Source: Planctomycetota bacterium (GTDB lineage: Bacteria > Planctomycetota > UBA1135 > GCA-002686595). From it: a DNA stretch of 64,000 bases. The notes beneath the pieces were generated by a model, which was not told the origin of the DNA, made no database searches, and saw only the letters and a program-made list of their open reading frames with translations. The stretch covers positions 496,001 to 560,000 of the forward strand of contig JADJNY010000002.1 of NCBI GenBank assembly GCA_016714045.1. Direction: 5' to 3'. This document shows, piece after piece, positions 1 through 8,044 of this stretch. Position 1 is the stretch's first letter; the number at the start of each line of letters is the position of its first letter. Position numbers and translations under genes: made by a program.

Positions 1-578
1 AGGGGTTCGACCGGCTCTTCGCGCGCTACATCCCGCGCATCCTGCGCATGGCTCGCGCGCGGCTCGGGGCCAAGCTCGCCCTGTACATCGAGGAAGACGA
101 CCTCGTTCAGGAGACGATGATCGAGGCGTTCCGGAGCATCCACCGCTTCGATCCCAAGGACGCGCCCCGCTTGCGCGTGTGGTTCTCGCGCATCCTGGAG
201 AACCGGATCCTGGACAAGGAGAAGGAGCGGGGGCGCCAGAAGCGCGGCTCCGATCGCACCGTCCCCATCGAGTCTCTGCGACCAGCCGATGGAACGGACT
301 CGTCCATTCCTCTTCCTGCGCGTGAGCCCAGCCCATCCAAGGCCTTCGCTGGGAGAGAACTCGAGCGCACCTACGACGAGTGCGTGCACGGTCTTGCGGA
401 GCGCTACCGCGACGTCGTGATCCTCAAGGACTACGCGGGAATGGACTGGCTGGAGATCGCCGAGGAGGTCGGAGCCCCCAGCGGTGATGCGGCGAGGGGG
501 ATCTACGACCGGGCGTGGGACGACCTTGCGGCCTGTCTGAGGTCGAAGGGCTACGACTCGCCGTCCGATTCGAGATGA
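1..578 (+). CDS. ECF-family RNA polymerase sigma factor, 5' end missing
   Basis: The frame is open from base 3, so the gene begins before the window and about 191 residues are visible. The visible part starts in sigma region 2 (FARYIPRILRMARARLG, then an acidic EEDDLVQET stretch typical of the region 2 recognition helix). It ends with a region 4 helix-turn-helix (LAERYRDVVILKDYAG followed by DWLEIAEEVG). Between them is a linker rich in Pro and Ser. This is the layout of extracytoplasmic-function sigma factors, which direct RNA polymerase to small regulons. The protein resembles the second ECF gene in this window at 34,595-35,296 (both have an LFARY..PR.LR start to region 2). No anti-sigma gene follows directly; the next gene is 480 bp away. 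The family call is strong, the target genes unknown. Confidence 0.85.
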   Translation, partial: GFDRLFARYIPRILRMARARLGAKLALYIEEDDLVQETMIEAFRSIHRFDPKDAPRLRVWFSRILENRILDKEKERGRQKRGSDRTVPIESLRPADGTDSSIPLPAREPSPSKAFAGRELERTYDECVHGLAERYRDVVILKDYAGMDWLEIAEEVGAPSGDAARGIYDRAWDDLAACLRSKGYDSPSDSR

Positions 579-1059
579 GCTCGACATGGCCTGAGTGGCG
601 GCCGGCGCGCTCGTTCTGCTCGAGGGAACGATGCCGTGCACGAGCTTCGCGCCTCGCGCTCGGTCACGAAGCGGGGTCGTCTACGCCGGCAGCGAGCGCT
701 TCACGGCGCAGGGGACCGAGTTCGTTCCGTGGAACGAACTCGATCGAGTCGACTGGGGCTGAGCGCGCCGCCCCTCGAAACGAGCTACGACTCTCGAATG
801 AGGCATTCCGGCCCGCGCGTGCCCATCCCGGGCGAGCCGTCCCGAGCGTGACACCCAGGGTATCGCTCGAGGCGCGCTCGGCTGGCGTCCGCGCGGAGCG
901 CCCTCCCGCTCCCGCGCTCGAACTCCGATGCAGGAAGCGACGCTTCGTCGACGGCCTCGGTCGTCGCGTGGCCGCACCGACTCGCGAGGGCTACCCTGGC
1001 CCCAACGGACGTAACGGTCCGAGGGTCGCGCACATCAGAGCAGCACGGAGAAGAACCAC
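579..1059. other. Intergenic region with a 24-bp perfect palindrome
   Basis: No convincing gene is seen between the sigma factor and gnd. The ORFs that cross this stretch are compositional. It holds a perfect inverted repeat with arms GAGTTCGTTCC (718-728) and GGAACGAACTC (731-741) separated by 2 bp. It could be an operator for a dimeric regulator or part of a terminator; it has no T tract. The rest shows nothing recognisable. Confidence 0.5.
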
Positions 1060-2037
1060 ATGGAACTCGGCATGTACGGCTTGGGCCGCATGGGCGGCAA
1101 CATGGCACGGCGCCTCGTGCGCGGCGGGCATTCGGTCGTCGTCTACAACCGCGACCTGTCGAAGGTCGACGAGTTGAGGAAGGTCGGCGCGCGCGGCGCG
1201 ACGTCGCTGAAGGAGCTGGTCGGCGCGCTGAAGAAGCCGCGTCACGTCTGGGTGATGCTCCCCGCGGGTGACGTCACCGAGAAGGCGATCGAGGAGCTCT
1301 CGACCTTGCTCGAGCCCGGCGACTGCGTGATCGACGGCGGCAACACGATGTTCAAGGACGACGTGCGCCGCTCGCACGTCCTCGAGAAGAAAGGCATCCA
1401 CTACGTCGACGTCGGCACGTCCGGCGGCGTGTGGGGGCTCGAGCGCGGCTACTGCCTGATGATCGGCGGCAAGCCCGAGCCCGTGAAGCGCCTCGACTCG
1501 GTGTTCGCGACGCTCGCGCCCGGCATGGGCGACGTCGAGCCGACCGAAGGCCGCAACGGCGGCAGCGCGGAGCACGGCTACCTGCACTGCGGCCCGGTCG
1601 GCGCCGGGCACTTCGTCAAGATGATCCACAACGGCATCGAGTACGGGATCATGCAGGCGTACGCGGAGGGGCTCGACATCCTCAAGAACGCGAACTCGCC
1701 GAACCTCCCCGCGGACCAGCGCTACGACATGCAGCTCGCGGACATCACCGAGCTCTGGCGGCGCGGCAGCGTCGTAGGCTCGTGGTTGCTCGATCTCACG
1801 GCGCGCTCGCTGACGCAGGATCCGACGCTGTCGAAGTTCGAAGGCGTCGTGCAGGACTCCGGCGAAGGCCGCTGGACGATCCAGGCCGCGATCGACGAGG
1901 CCGTGCCTTGTGATGTGTTGGCGGCGGCGCTCTTCGTGCGCTTCCGTTCGCGCCAGCAGCACACGTTCGCGGAGAAGGCGCTCTCCGCGATGCGTCACCA
2001 GTTCGGCGGGCACGTCGAGCCGGCGAAGGCGAAGTGA
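1060..2037 (+). CDS. gnd: 6-phosphogluconate dehydrogenase, decarboxylating (short type)
   Basis: Oxidises and decarboxylates 6-phosphogluconate to ribulose 5-phosphate, the last oxidative step of the pentose phosphate pathway; cytoplasmic. The 325-residue protein has the N-terminal Rossmann motif GLGRMGGNMARRL (residues 7-19) and an NR pair near residue 30 for the cofactor phosphate. It also has the substrate motif GTSGGVWG (119-126) and the catalytic-lysine signature GAGHFVKMIHNGIEYG with Lys187. About 325 residues marks the short, usually tetrameric class (GndA/YqeC-like) rather than the 470-residue enteric enzyme. The cofactor preference (NAD or NADP) cannot be read with confidence. zwf starts 163 bp downstream on the same strand and pgl follows, so the whole oxidative branch is together. 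The ATG at 1060 directly precedes the Rossmann strand, so no earlier start is needed. Confidence 0.95.
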   Translation: MELGMYGLGRMGGNMARRLVRGGHSVVVYNRDLSKVDELRKVGARGATSLKELVGALKKPRHVWVMLPAGDVTEKAIEELSTLLEPGDCVIDGGNTMFKDDVRRSHVLEKKGIHYVDVGTSGGVWGLERGYCLMIGGKPEPVKRLDSVFATLAPGMGDVEPTEGRNGGSAEHGYLHCGPVGAGHFVKMIHNGIEYGIMQAYAEGLDILKNANSPNLPADQRYDMQLADITELWRRGSVVGSWLLDLTARSLTQDPTLSKFEGVVQDSGEGRWTIQAAIDEAVPCDVLAAALFVRFRSRQQHTFAEKALSAMRHQFGGHVEPAKAK

Positions 2038-2200
2038 CGCGTCGCCGCGGACCGCGAGCCTCGGCTCACGTCCCGCGGACGACTCGAACCTCGCGCGTCC
2101 ATCGCACCGGGTGCGTGGCGCGTTCCACCGAACGACGAGCGCATCGCCCGTCGAGACCACCGACCGCGTTGCGAGCACGCACCACGCCGAGCTCTCCGCC

Positions 2201-3790
2201 ATGTCCACCACGAACCCGCCCTCGACCCGAGACGTCATGGAACAGATCCTGAGCGCCACGTCGGACCTCACCGGCCTCGTCAACCCGTTCGCGGCGCCCG
2301 TCGGGCCCGCGGCGATCGTGATCTTTGGCGCCGCCGGCGACCTGACGAAGCGCAAGCTGCTCCCGTCGCTCTACAACCTGGCCGCCGCGAACCTGCTCAG
2401 CGACAAGATCGCGATCGTCGGCGTCGCGCGCGCCGACATGGACCGCGAGACGTACCGCGCGAAGCTCGAAGAGGACATGCGGCAGTACGCGACGAGCGGC
2501 ACGGTCGATCCGAAGGTGATCGAGTTCCTCTCGAAGCGCACGTACTACCTCTCCGGCAACTTCGAGAACGCGGACACGTTCGCGCGCCTTTCGACCTTGC
2601 TCGCGACCGTCGAGCGCGAGCAGGGGACGCGCGGCAACGTCCTCTACTACCTCTCCACGGCGCCGAACTACTTCTCGATCATCGCGGACCAGCTCGCGGC
2701 GATCGGGTTGACGCGCGAGACCGACGGCGCGTGGCGGCGCCTGATCGTCGAGAAGCCGTTCGGGACCGATCTCGAGAGCGCGCGCATGCTCAACCAGCAA
2801 CTGCGCCGCACGCTGCGCGAGGACCAGATCTACCGCATCGATCACTACCTCGGCAAAGAGACCGTGCAGAACATCATGGTCTTCCGGTTCGGCAACGGCA
2901 TGTTCGAGCCGATCTGGAACCGCCAGTACATCGACAACGTGCAGATCACGGTCGCCGAATCGCTCGGCGTTGAGAGCCGCGGCGGGTACTACGACGGCTC
3001 GGGTGCCTTGCGCGACATGATCCCGAACCACTTGCTGCAACTCCTCACGCTCGTCGCGATGGAGCCGCCGACGTCGTTCGAGGCCGAGGCCGTGCGCGAG
3101 GAGAAGGCCAAGGTGCTGCGCGCGATCACGCCGATGACGCCGGAGAAGGTGCTCTCGAACGCGGTCCGCGGCCAGTACGACGAGGGAATGTGCGGCGGGA
3201 AGCCCGCGCCCGCCTACCGCGCGGAGGAGAAGGTGCCGCGCAACTCGGGCACCGAGACCTACGCCGCGCTCAAGCTCGCCGTCGACAACTGGCGTTGGGC
3301 GGACGTGCCGTTTTACTTGCGCACGGGAAAGCGCATGGCGAAGCGCGTCTCCGAGATCGCGATCCAGTTCCGCCGACCGCCGCAGCTTCTGTTTCGCAAC
3401 ACGCCCGTCGAGCACCTCTCGCGCAACGTGCTCCTGATCCGCGTGCAGCCCGACGAGGGCATCTCACTGCGCTTCGGCGCGAAGATCCCCGGGCCGACGG
3501 TGCGGATGGGCAACGTCGCGATGGAGTTCAAATACAAGGACGCGTTCGGCTCGACCGTGACGACCGGGTACGAGACGCTGATCTACGACTGCATCAAGGG
3601 CGACCCGACGCTCTACCAGCGCGCCGACATGGTCGAGATGGGCTGGGCGATCGTGAACCCCGTGCAGGAGGTCTGGCGCGCGCTCCCGCCGCGCACGTTC
3701 CCCAACTACGACGCGGGCTCGTGGGGGCCCGACGAAGCGGACGAGATGCTCAAGCGCGACGGCCGCACGTGGCGTCGCATCGAGGATTGA
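2201..3790 (+). CDS. zwf: Glucose-6-phosphate 1-dehydrogenase
   Basis: Catalyses glucose 6-phosphate to 6-phosphogluconolactone with reduction of NAD(P), the entry step of the oxidative pentose phosphate pathway. The 529-residue protein shows the nucleotide-binding motif IFGAAGDLTKRKLLPSLYNL near residue 40. It also shows the family signature RIDHYLGKE at residues 212-220 and the usual C-terminal portion with FYLRTGKRM and GDPTLYQRADMVE. The open frame extends upstream to 1910 inside gnd, but that part is Arg/Ser-rich shadow sequence. The ATG at 2201 (MSTTNPPSTRD) gives about 40 residues before the Rossmann motif, slightly longer than usual; ATG 2237 is an alternative. pgl starts 40 bp downstream, so the two are probably co-transcribed. 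Confidence 0.96.
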   Translation: MSTTNPPSTRDVMEQILSATSDLTGLVNPFAAPVGPAAIVIFGAAGDLTKRKLLPSLYNLAAANLLSDKIAIVGVARADMDRETYRAKLEEDMRQYATSGTVDPKVIEFLSKRTYYLSGNFENADTFARLSTLLATVEREQGTRGNVLYYLSTAPNYFSIIADQLAAIGLTRETDGAWRRLIVEKPFGTDLESARMLNQQLRRTLREDQIYRIDHYLGKETVQNIMVFRFGNGMFEPIWNRQYIDNVQITVAESLGVESRGGYYDGSGALRDMIPNHLLQLLTLVAMEPPTSFEAEAVREEKAKVLRAITPMTPEKVLSNAVRGQYDEGMCGGKPAPAYRAEEKVPRNSGTETYAALKLAVDNWRWADVPFYLRTGKRMAKRVSEIAIQFRRPPQLLFRNTPVEHLSRNVLLIRVQPDEGISLRFGAKIPGPTVRMGNVAMEFKYKDAFGSTVTTGYETLIYDCIKGDPTLYQRADMVEMGWAIVNPVQEVWRALPPRTFPNYDAGSWGPDEADEMLKRDGRTWRRIED

Positions 3791-3830
3791 GCGCGCGCGA
3801 CCGTCGACACGGAGCGCGATCGAAGGCACG

Positions 3831-4610
3831 ATGCCCCACTCGATGAAGACGCCCGAGACGAAAGCCGGCGGAGCGCGGCGCACGGTGCGCGTGCTCGACG
3901 ACCTCGACGCCGTGACGGCGGCGGGGCGCGAGCGTTTCCTCGCCGCGGCGGAGCGCGCGATCCGCGACCACGGCGTGTTCCGCGTGGCGCTCGCGGGCGG
4001 CTCGACGCCGAAGAAGCTCTACGCCGCGCTCGTCGGCGCGCCGATCGACTGGTCGAAGGTGCTCGTGTTCTTCGGCGACGAGCGCTGCGTTCCGCCGACG
4101 CACGCGGACAGCAATTACCGGATGGCGCGCGAGGCGCTGCTCTCCAAGGTCGTCATCCCCGGATCGAACGTGCACCGGATCTACGCCGAGAGCGGCGACG
4201 TCCGTGCGGCGGCGCAGGAGTACGAGGACGAGCTCGAGCGCGTGTGGGGTCTGATCCACCACGAGATGCCGCGCTTCGACCTCGTGCTGCTCGGCATGGG
4301 GCCCGACGGGCACACCGTATCGCTCTTCCCGGGCACGCAGGCGCTCGCCGAGACGAAGAAGCGCGTCGTCGCGAACCACGTCGAGAAGCTCGGCGCGTGG
4401 CGCATCACGTTCACGCCGCCCGTGATCAACGCGGCGCGCGAGGTCGTGTTCCTCGTGGCGGGCGCGGACAAGGCCGGCGTGCTGCGCGAGGTGCTCGAAG
4501 GCCCGCGCGACCCGCAGCGCCTGCCCGCGCAGCTCGTACAGCCCGACGACGGCGAGCTCGTTTGGATCGTCGACCGCGCCGCGGCGGCGGAGCTCGCGCC
4601 GCGGGCTTGA
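3831..4610 (+). CDS. pgl: 6-phosphogluconolactonase (DevB/Pgl type)
   Basis: Hydrolyses 6-phosphogluconolactone to 6-phosphogluconate, between Zwf and Gnd. The 259-residue protein belongs to the NagB-like sugar-isomerase fold. It has LAGGSTPKKLYAAL near residue 55, the family motif FFGDERCVPPTHADSNYRMA near residue 80, and LLGMGPDGHTVSLFPG near residue 155. These are the recognised 6PGL signatures. It lies 40 bp after zwf in the same direction, which completes a gnd-zwf-pgl cluster. Starts at 3831 (MPHSMK) or 3843 (MKTPE) are both possible; the N-terminus before ARRTVRVLDDL is not conserved. A convergent nitroreductase ends 67 bp downstream. Confidence 0.95.
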   Translation: MPHSMKTPETKAGGARRTVRVLDDLDAVTAAGRERFLAAAERAIRDHGVFRVALAGGSTPKKLYAALVGAPIDWSKVLVFFGDERCVPPTHADSNYRMAREALLSKVVIPGSNVHRIYAESGDVRAAAQEYEDELERVWGLIHHEMPRFDLVLLGMGPDGHTVSLFPGTQALAETKKRVVANHVEKLGAWRITFTPPVINAAREVVFLVAGADKAGVLREVLEGPRDPQRLPAQLVQPDDGELVWIVDRAAAAELAPRA

Positions 4611-4677
4611 GCGAGCGCCCTGCACGCGGGGCGTCGACGAAGCGCGCACCGCGAGCTCGATCGCGTGCGTCGTTCCG

Positions 4678-5301
4678 CTACCGCCAGCGCACGATGATCG
4701 CCGGGCGCCGCGACGTCGGCGCGGGGAAGGAGCTCGGCATGCCGACGATCACGGGGAACACGGCGGTCTCCGGTCCGTCGAGGCCGAGCTCGCGCCGGAA
4801 CTCGGGCTCGTTCAGCGCTTCGCGCGCGAACCCGATCGGACAGCTGCCGAGCCCGAGCCCGTGCGCCGCGAGCATCAGGTTCTGGGCCGCGAGGCACACG
4901 TCTTCGGCCGCTTGCGACTCGCGCGAGCGCGCGCAAAGCACGATCAGCGTGCTCGCGCCGTAGAAGACGTCGTAGCGCGGGTCTTCGAGCATCGCGCGGT
5001 GCTCCCACATCGGCGCACCGGGCTCGAGGTGCGAGCGCGCGAGCGCCTTCGCGCGTTCGGAGATGCGGTGGAGGAGCGCCTTGTCCTGCACGACGACGAA
5101 GCACCAGGGTTGCTCGTTGCGCGCGCTCGGGGCTTGGATGGCGGCGTCGATCAGGTGCTCGATCGTCCGCACGCCGAGCTTGTAGTCGTCGTACGAGCGC
5201 ACGGATCGGCGCTCGTAGATCGCGTCGATGACGTCGGCGCCGCAGGACTTGTGGAACGGCCGGGTGGCGGCGGCCTGGGGGTTCGACTTGAGGGTGATCA
5301 T
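4678..5301 (-). CDS. Nitroreductase-family FMN oxidoreductase
   Basis: Probable FMN-dependent NAD(P)H oxidoreductase of the nitroreductase superfamily, 207 residues. The N-terminal RRSVRSYDD motif contributes Arg and Ser to FMN phosphate binding. It is followed by AAIQAPSARNEQPW, the usual second FMN-binding segment, and QNLMLAAHGLGLGSCPIGF, the third. The frame is open far upstream (to 5589), but that part is low-complexity and covers an intergenic repeat. The ATG at 5301 (MITLKSN) gives a normal family length. Family members reduce nitroaromatics, quinones or flavins, or dehalogenate; the substrate cannot be told. It is convergent with pgl and stands alone. Confidence 0.9.
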   Translation of the reverse strand: MITLKSNPQAAATRPFHKSCGADVIDAIYERRSVRSYDDYKLGVRTIEHLIDAAIQAPSARNEQPWCFVVVQDKALLHRISERAKALARSHLEPGAPMWEHRAMLEDPRYDVFYGASTLIVLCARSRESQAAEDVCLAAQNLMLAAHGLGLGSCPIGFAREALNEPEFRRELGLDGPETAVFPVIVGMPSSFPAPTSRRPAIIVRWR

Positions 5302-5497
5302 GACTTCGCTCGCTCCCGGGCGTGGCTTCGCGCGATCGGCGGCGGGTCGTTCGCGCGCTGAGATGAACGCGGGGTTGCGCGCTTGGATCCGATCATCGGC
5401 CCGCGGAGCTCGGCGAGCCCTACGCCGCTGGGTGTAGCGGGCGGCGGACGTGGGCGAGTTTTTGGCGGGGCGGGCGCGGCTCGAGCGGGGGGAGTCG

Positions 5498-5655
5498 TGT
5501 CGGTCGGGAGCGCGATTGCCGGATGGGGCGACACGGGGAAAGGGACGCAACGGAACACATTCGGATGCTTCGCATTCCGGACCCCGCACAGGCCTGGGCC
5601 GGAGGACCGGCTTAGGCCTGCACGGGGTTCCACGGCCCTCAGCTAACGAGCGGGG
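5498..5655 (+). repeat. Structured intergenic repeat element, copy 1
   Basis: This element matches a second copy at about 28,803-28,967 in reverse orientation. It begins with a conserved GTGTCGGTCGGGAGCGC block and continues through GGGACGCAACGGAACACA and TCGGATGCTTCGCATTCCGG (itself a small hairpin). It then enters a long hairpin with arms 5581-5602 and 5607-5628 around an AGGA loop. In this copy 18 of 22 arm positions pair as Watson-Crick and the other four are mismatches or wobbles. The stem sequence differs strongly from copy 2 while stem length and loop are the same. It lies between the nitroreductase and the M28 peptidase and is followed by a weakly conserved CTCAGC..ACGAGCG tail. It could be an RNA element, a terminator or a small mobile repeat. 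Confidence 0.75.
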
Positions 5656-5691
5656 GTGCGTTGGGATCGTCGGGGTTTTCGAGCAAGTGGT

Positions 5692-6738
5692 TCAGCGTGT
5701 GGCGAGGCCGGTGAGGACGGGTTCGAGACCGAGGACGACGCGTGCGAAGCGCTCGTAGTCGAGCTTCTCCGGCGTGTCCGAGCGCTCGTGGTAGTGCGGG
5801 TCGCGGAACACGGCCGTGTCCGTGACCATCACGGCGGGCACGTCGTACGGCCAGAACGAGGCGTGGTCGGACCAGCCGACGCCGGGGATCGGCTCGGGGA
5901 GTGCCGCGCCTTCGCTCGGGAAGGACGCGGCGGCGCGGAAGGCGCCGACGCACTCGCGCACGAGCGCGCGCGAGCCGAGGTTGCCGACGAACGCCACGAA
6001 GTCGCCGCGCGACGGATAGGCGAGCGCGAGGAGCTGGATCGGGTAGCGCTGGCTTCCTTCCGCGTCCGAGTAGCAGCCGAGCGTCTCGAGCGCGAGCATC
6101 GCGACGATCCTGTCCCCGCGTTCGCTCGCGCGCCGCGCGTGGACGCGGCTCCCCATCGCTTCGGTCTCGAAGTACGGCGGCTCCTCGTTCGCGAACGCGA
6201 CGAAGCGCAGCGTGCGCTCGCTCCCGCGCTCGGCGAAGCGCCGCGCGAGCGCGCACAAGGCCGCGACGCCCGACGCATCGTCGTTGGCGCCCGGTGCATC
6301 CCCCGCGCTGTCGTAGTGCGCGCCGATGACGACGATTTCGCGCGGCGCGCGCGTGCCCGGCAGGTCGAGCACGAGGTTGTGCGAGTCGATGCCGAACGGG
6401 CGCGCCGCGTAGCTCTCGCGCCAGACGGGAAGCTGCGTCGGACCCTCCAGGAGCTCCTGCACGAGGTCCGCGGCGCGCGCCAGCGCCTCGGGATGGTCGA
6501 GGTTGCGCGGACCGCGTTCACACAGGCGGTCGACCGTCGAGCGCAATTCAGCCGCGAGGGCGCGCTCGTCCTCCGTCAGCGGCGGAAGCGCCGAGGACCA
6601 CGAGCGCCCGGGCATCGAGGCGCACAGCGCCCACAGGACGACTCCCGCGACCGCGATGGGGAGCAACACGTAGAGCGCGAGCCGTTTCCAGCGGATCCGC
6701 GGTCGTCGCGCGGCGATCGAGCCTTCCGATGAGTTCAT
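5692..6738 (-). CDS. M28-family zinc aminopeptidase, membrane-anchored
   Basis: Probable exopeptidase of family M28, 348 residues. Residues about 23-46 are a single membrane-spanning signal anchor (LALYVLLPIAVAGVVLWAL), so the catalytic domain would face the periplasm. The metal ligands are visible in order: GAHYDSAG (His and nearby Asp), GANDDASGVAAL (bridging Asp), FANEEPPYF (catalytic Glu and ligand Glu), a later Asp region, and DPHYHERSDTPEKLDYE (last His). This is the normal M28 order, with typical length after the anchor. Family members release N-terminal amino acids or act on small peptides; the substrate is not known. It stands alone, 112 bp downstream of the alpha-2-macroglobulin-like gene on the same strand. 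Confidence 0.92.
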   Translation of the reverse strand: MNSSEGSIAARRPRIRWKRLALYVLLPIAVAGVVLWALCASMPGRSWSSALPPLTEDERALAAELRSTVDRLCERGPRNLDHPEALARAADLVQELLEGPTQLPVWRESYAARPFGIDSHNLVLDLPGTRAPREIVVIGAHYDSAGDAPGANDDASGVAALCALARRFAERGSERTLRFVAFANEEPPYFETEAMGSRVHARRASERGDRIVAMLALETLGCYSDAEGSQRYPIQLLALAYPSRGDFVAFVGNLGSRALVRECVGAFRAAASFPSEGAALPEPIPGVGWSDHASFWPYDVPAVMVTDTAVFRDPHYHERSDTPEKLDYERFARVVLGLEPVLTGLATR

Positions 6739-6801
6739 GCGGCGGCGAGGGACGGCGTCGGTGGCGCGAACTTCCCGCGCACAGCGTGCTCTCCTGTCCT
6801 C

Positions 6802-6819
6802 GCCCCGCGATCGCGGGGC
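6802..6819 (-). terminator. Palindromic hairpin downstream of the alpha-2-macroglobulin-like gene
   Basis: A perfect 18-bp palindrome (GCCCCGCGATCGCGGGGC) lies 32 bp beyond the stop of the large gene on the minus strand and before the M28 gene. It has no T tract, so a classical intrinsic terminator is not proven, but the position suits one. Confidence 0.4.
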
Positions 6820-6850
6820 CGGAACGAGCGGAACGGTGCGCGCGAGTCTC

Positions 6851-8044
6851 TCACTTCACCTGCCGCACCTGCACGCCCTTGCGGTCGCGTTGGATCTCCT
6901 CTTGCAGCCGGTTCGCGCGCTCGTTCTGCGAGAACACGTTCTGGTCGCCCACGTTCTTGAAGTACGACTGCGCGTCGAGCTGCTGGCCGCTGCTCGGGGC
7001 CCGAGGCTTGTCGTCCCGGGGGCCGAGCGCATTCTGCCCGCGGAAGAACGCGTACTCGCGCTCGCCGAGGCGGGCGATCACGGTCGAGGTGCCGGCGACG
7101 CCGTCCGCCTGGAACGAGCCGCGCGGGTCAGTCTTGCCCGCGACGATCGAGCGGCTGGAGGATCCGACGACCTTCACGTCGGCGCCGCGGACGAAGCGCG
7201 CGTCGGAGTGGCGTTGCACCTGGATGCGCAGGCGTCCCGCGTCGGCGTCCTCGCGCACCTCCATCTCGAGGTCGCTGACGAGCACGAGCCCGGTCGCGTG
7301 CTGCTCGTCGCCGCGCGCGATCACGAGGTAGGCGCCCGGGTCCGCGAGCGCGAGCTCGACCCGCTCCTCGCGCATCCGCAGTTGGGCGTCTTGCTGGAAC
7401 TCGACCGTCCGGCGCAGGGTAGGGGAGATGCCCGCGAGCTCGATCCCCGCGACGTTCGCGAGCGTCTTCTCGCGCAGGTAGAGCGTCATCAGGTCGACGG
7501 GGTACACGAGCACTTCGGCGCGCGCGACGTTGCGGTGCGACAGCGCGACTTCGACCTTCGCGCCGGGCCGCGCGGTCGTGACCTCGGGCAACGCGATCGA
7601 CCTCTCGCGCAGGGCGAGCAGCGTGTCGTGCGCGTCGGCGAAGACCGTCTCGACCGCCGAGTAGAACCGGGCGGCATCGGCGAACTCCTTCCGGGCGTGG
7701 TGGATCTGCGCGAGGATGTAGAAGGCGAGGTCGCGGTTCGGCGAGTGGCGCTCGACGCCGGCCTCGTCCTTCCACGTCGACGACGAGATCGGCCACAGGA
7801 TCTTCTGCGCCTCGTCGTCGCGGCCGCGGTACCAATCCGCGACGGCGGCCGCGTAGAGGAACGCGTCGGCGTACTTGCGGTCCGTGTAGACGGCGGCGAG
7901 CTCGCGCCCGATCGCGGACGTGCGCTCGTAGTCTTCGATGCCGAGGTAGGCGTTGACGAGGTTCAACCCGGCCTCGGGCGCGAGCGGATCCTTCGGGTGC
8001 ATCGAGAGGAAGCGCTGCAGCCGCTGCACTCCCTCGAGCGTCAA
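6851..8044 (-). CDS. C-terminal part of the alpha-2-macroglobulin-like protein, in a shifted frame
   Basis: This reading frame continues the 2259-residue protein encoded just upstream but is out of phase by one base. It starts within TPR-like helices (VQRLQRFLSMHPKDPLAPEA, then NAYLGIEDYERTS) and ends with a mixed beta domain (RIQVQRHSDARFVRGADVKV) and a basic tail. It reads naturally as the missing end of the upstream protein. A TTG at 8044-8042 overlaps the upstream TGA as TTGA, so translational coupling from a TTG start is possible. The first ATG in frame is at 8002, which would give 383 residues. One missing or extra base near 8045-8080 would fuse the two parts into a protein of about 2650 residues. 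A frameshift or assembly indel seems more likely to me than a true second gene. Confidence 0.7.
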   Translation of the reverse strand: MTLEGVQRLQRFLSMHPKDPLAPEAGLNLVNAYLGIEDYERTSAIGRELAAVYTDRKYADAFLYAAAVADWYRGRDDEAQKILWPISSSTWKDEAGVERHSPNRDLAFYILAQIHHARKEFADAARFYSAVETVFADAHDTLLALRERSIALPEVTTARPGAKVEVALSHRNVARAEVLVYPVDLMTLYLREKTLANVAGIELAGISPTLRRTVEFQQDAQLRMREERVELALADPGAYLVIARGDEQHATGLVLVSDLEMEVREDADAGRLRIQVQRHSDARFVRGADVKVVGSSSRSIVAGKTDPRGSFQADGVAGTSTVIARLGEREYAFFRGQNALGPRDDKPRAPSSGQQLDAQSYFKNVGDQNVFSQNERANRLQEEIQRDRKGVQVRQVK

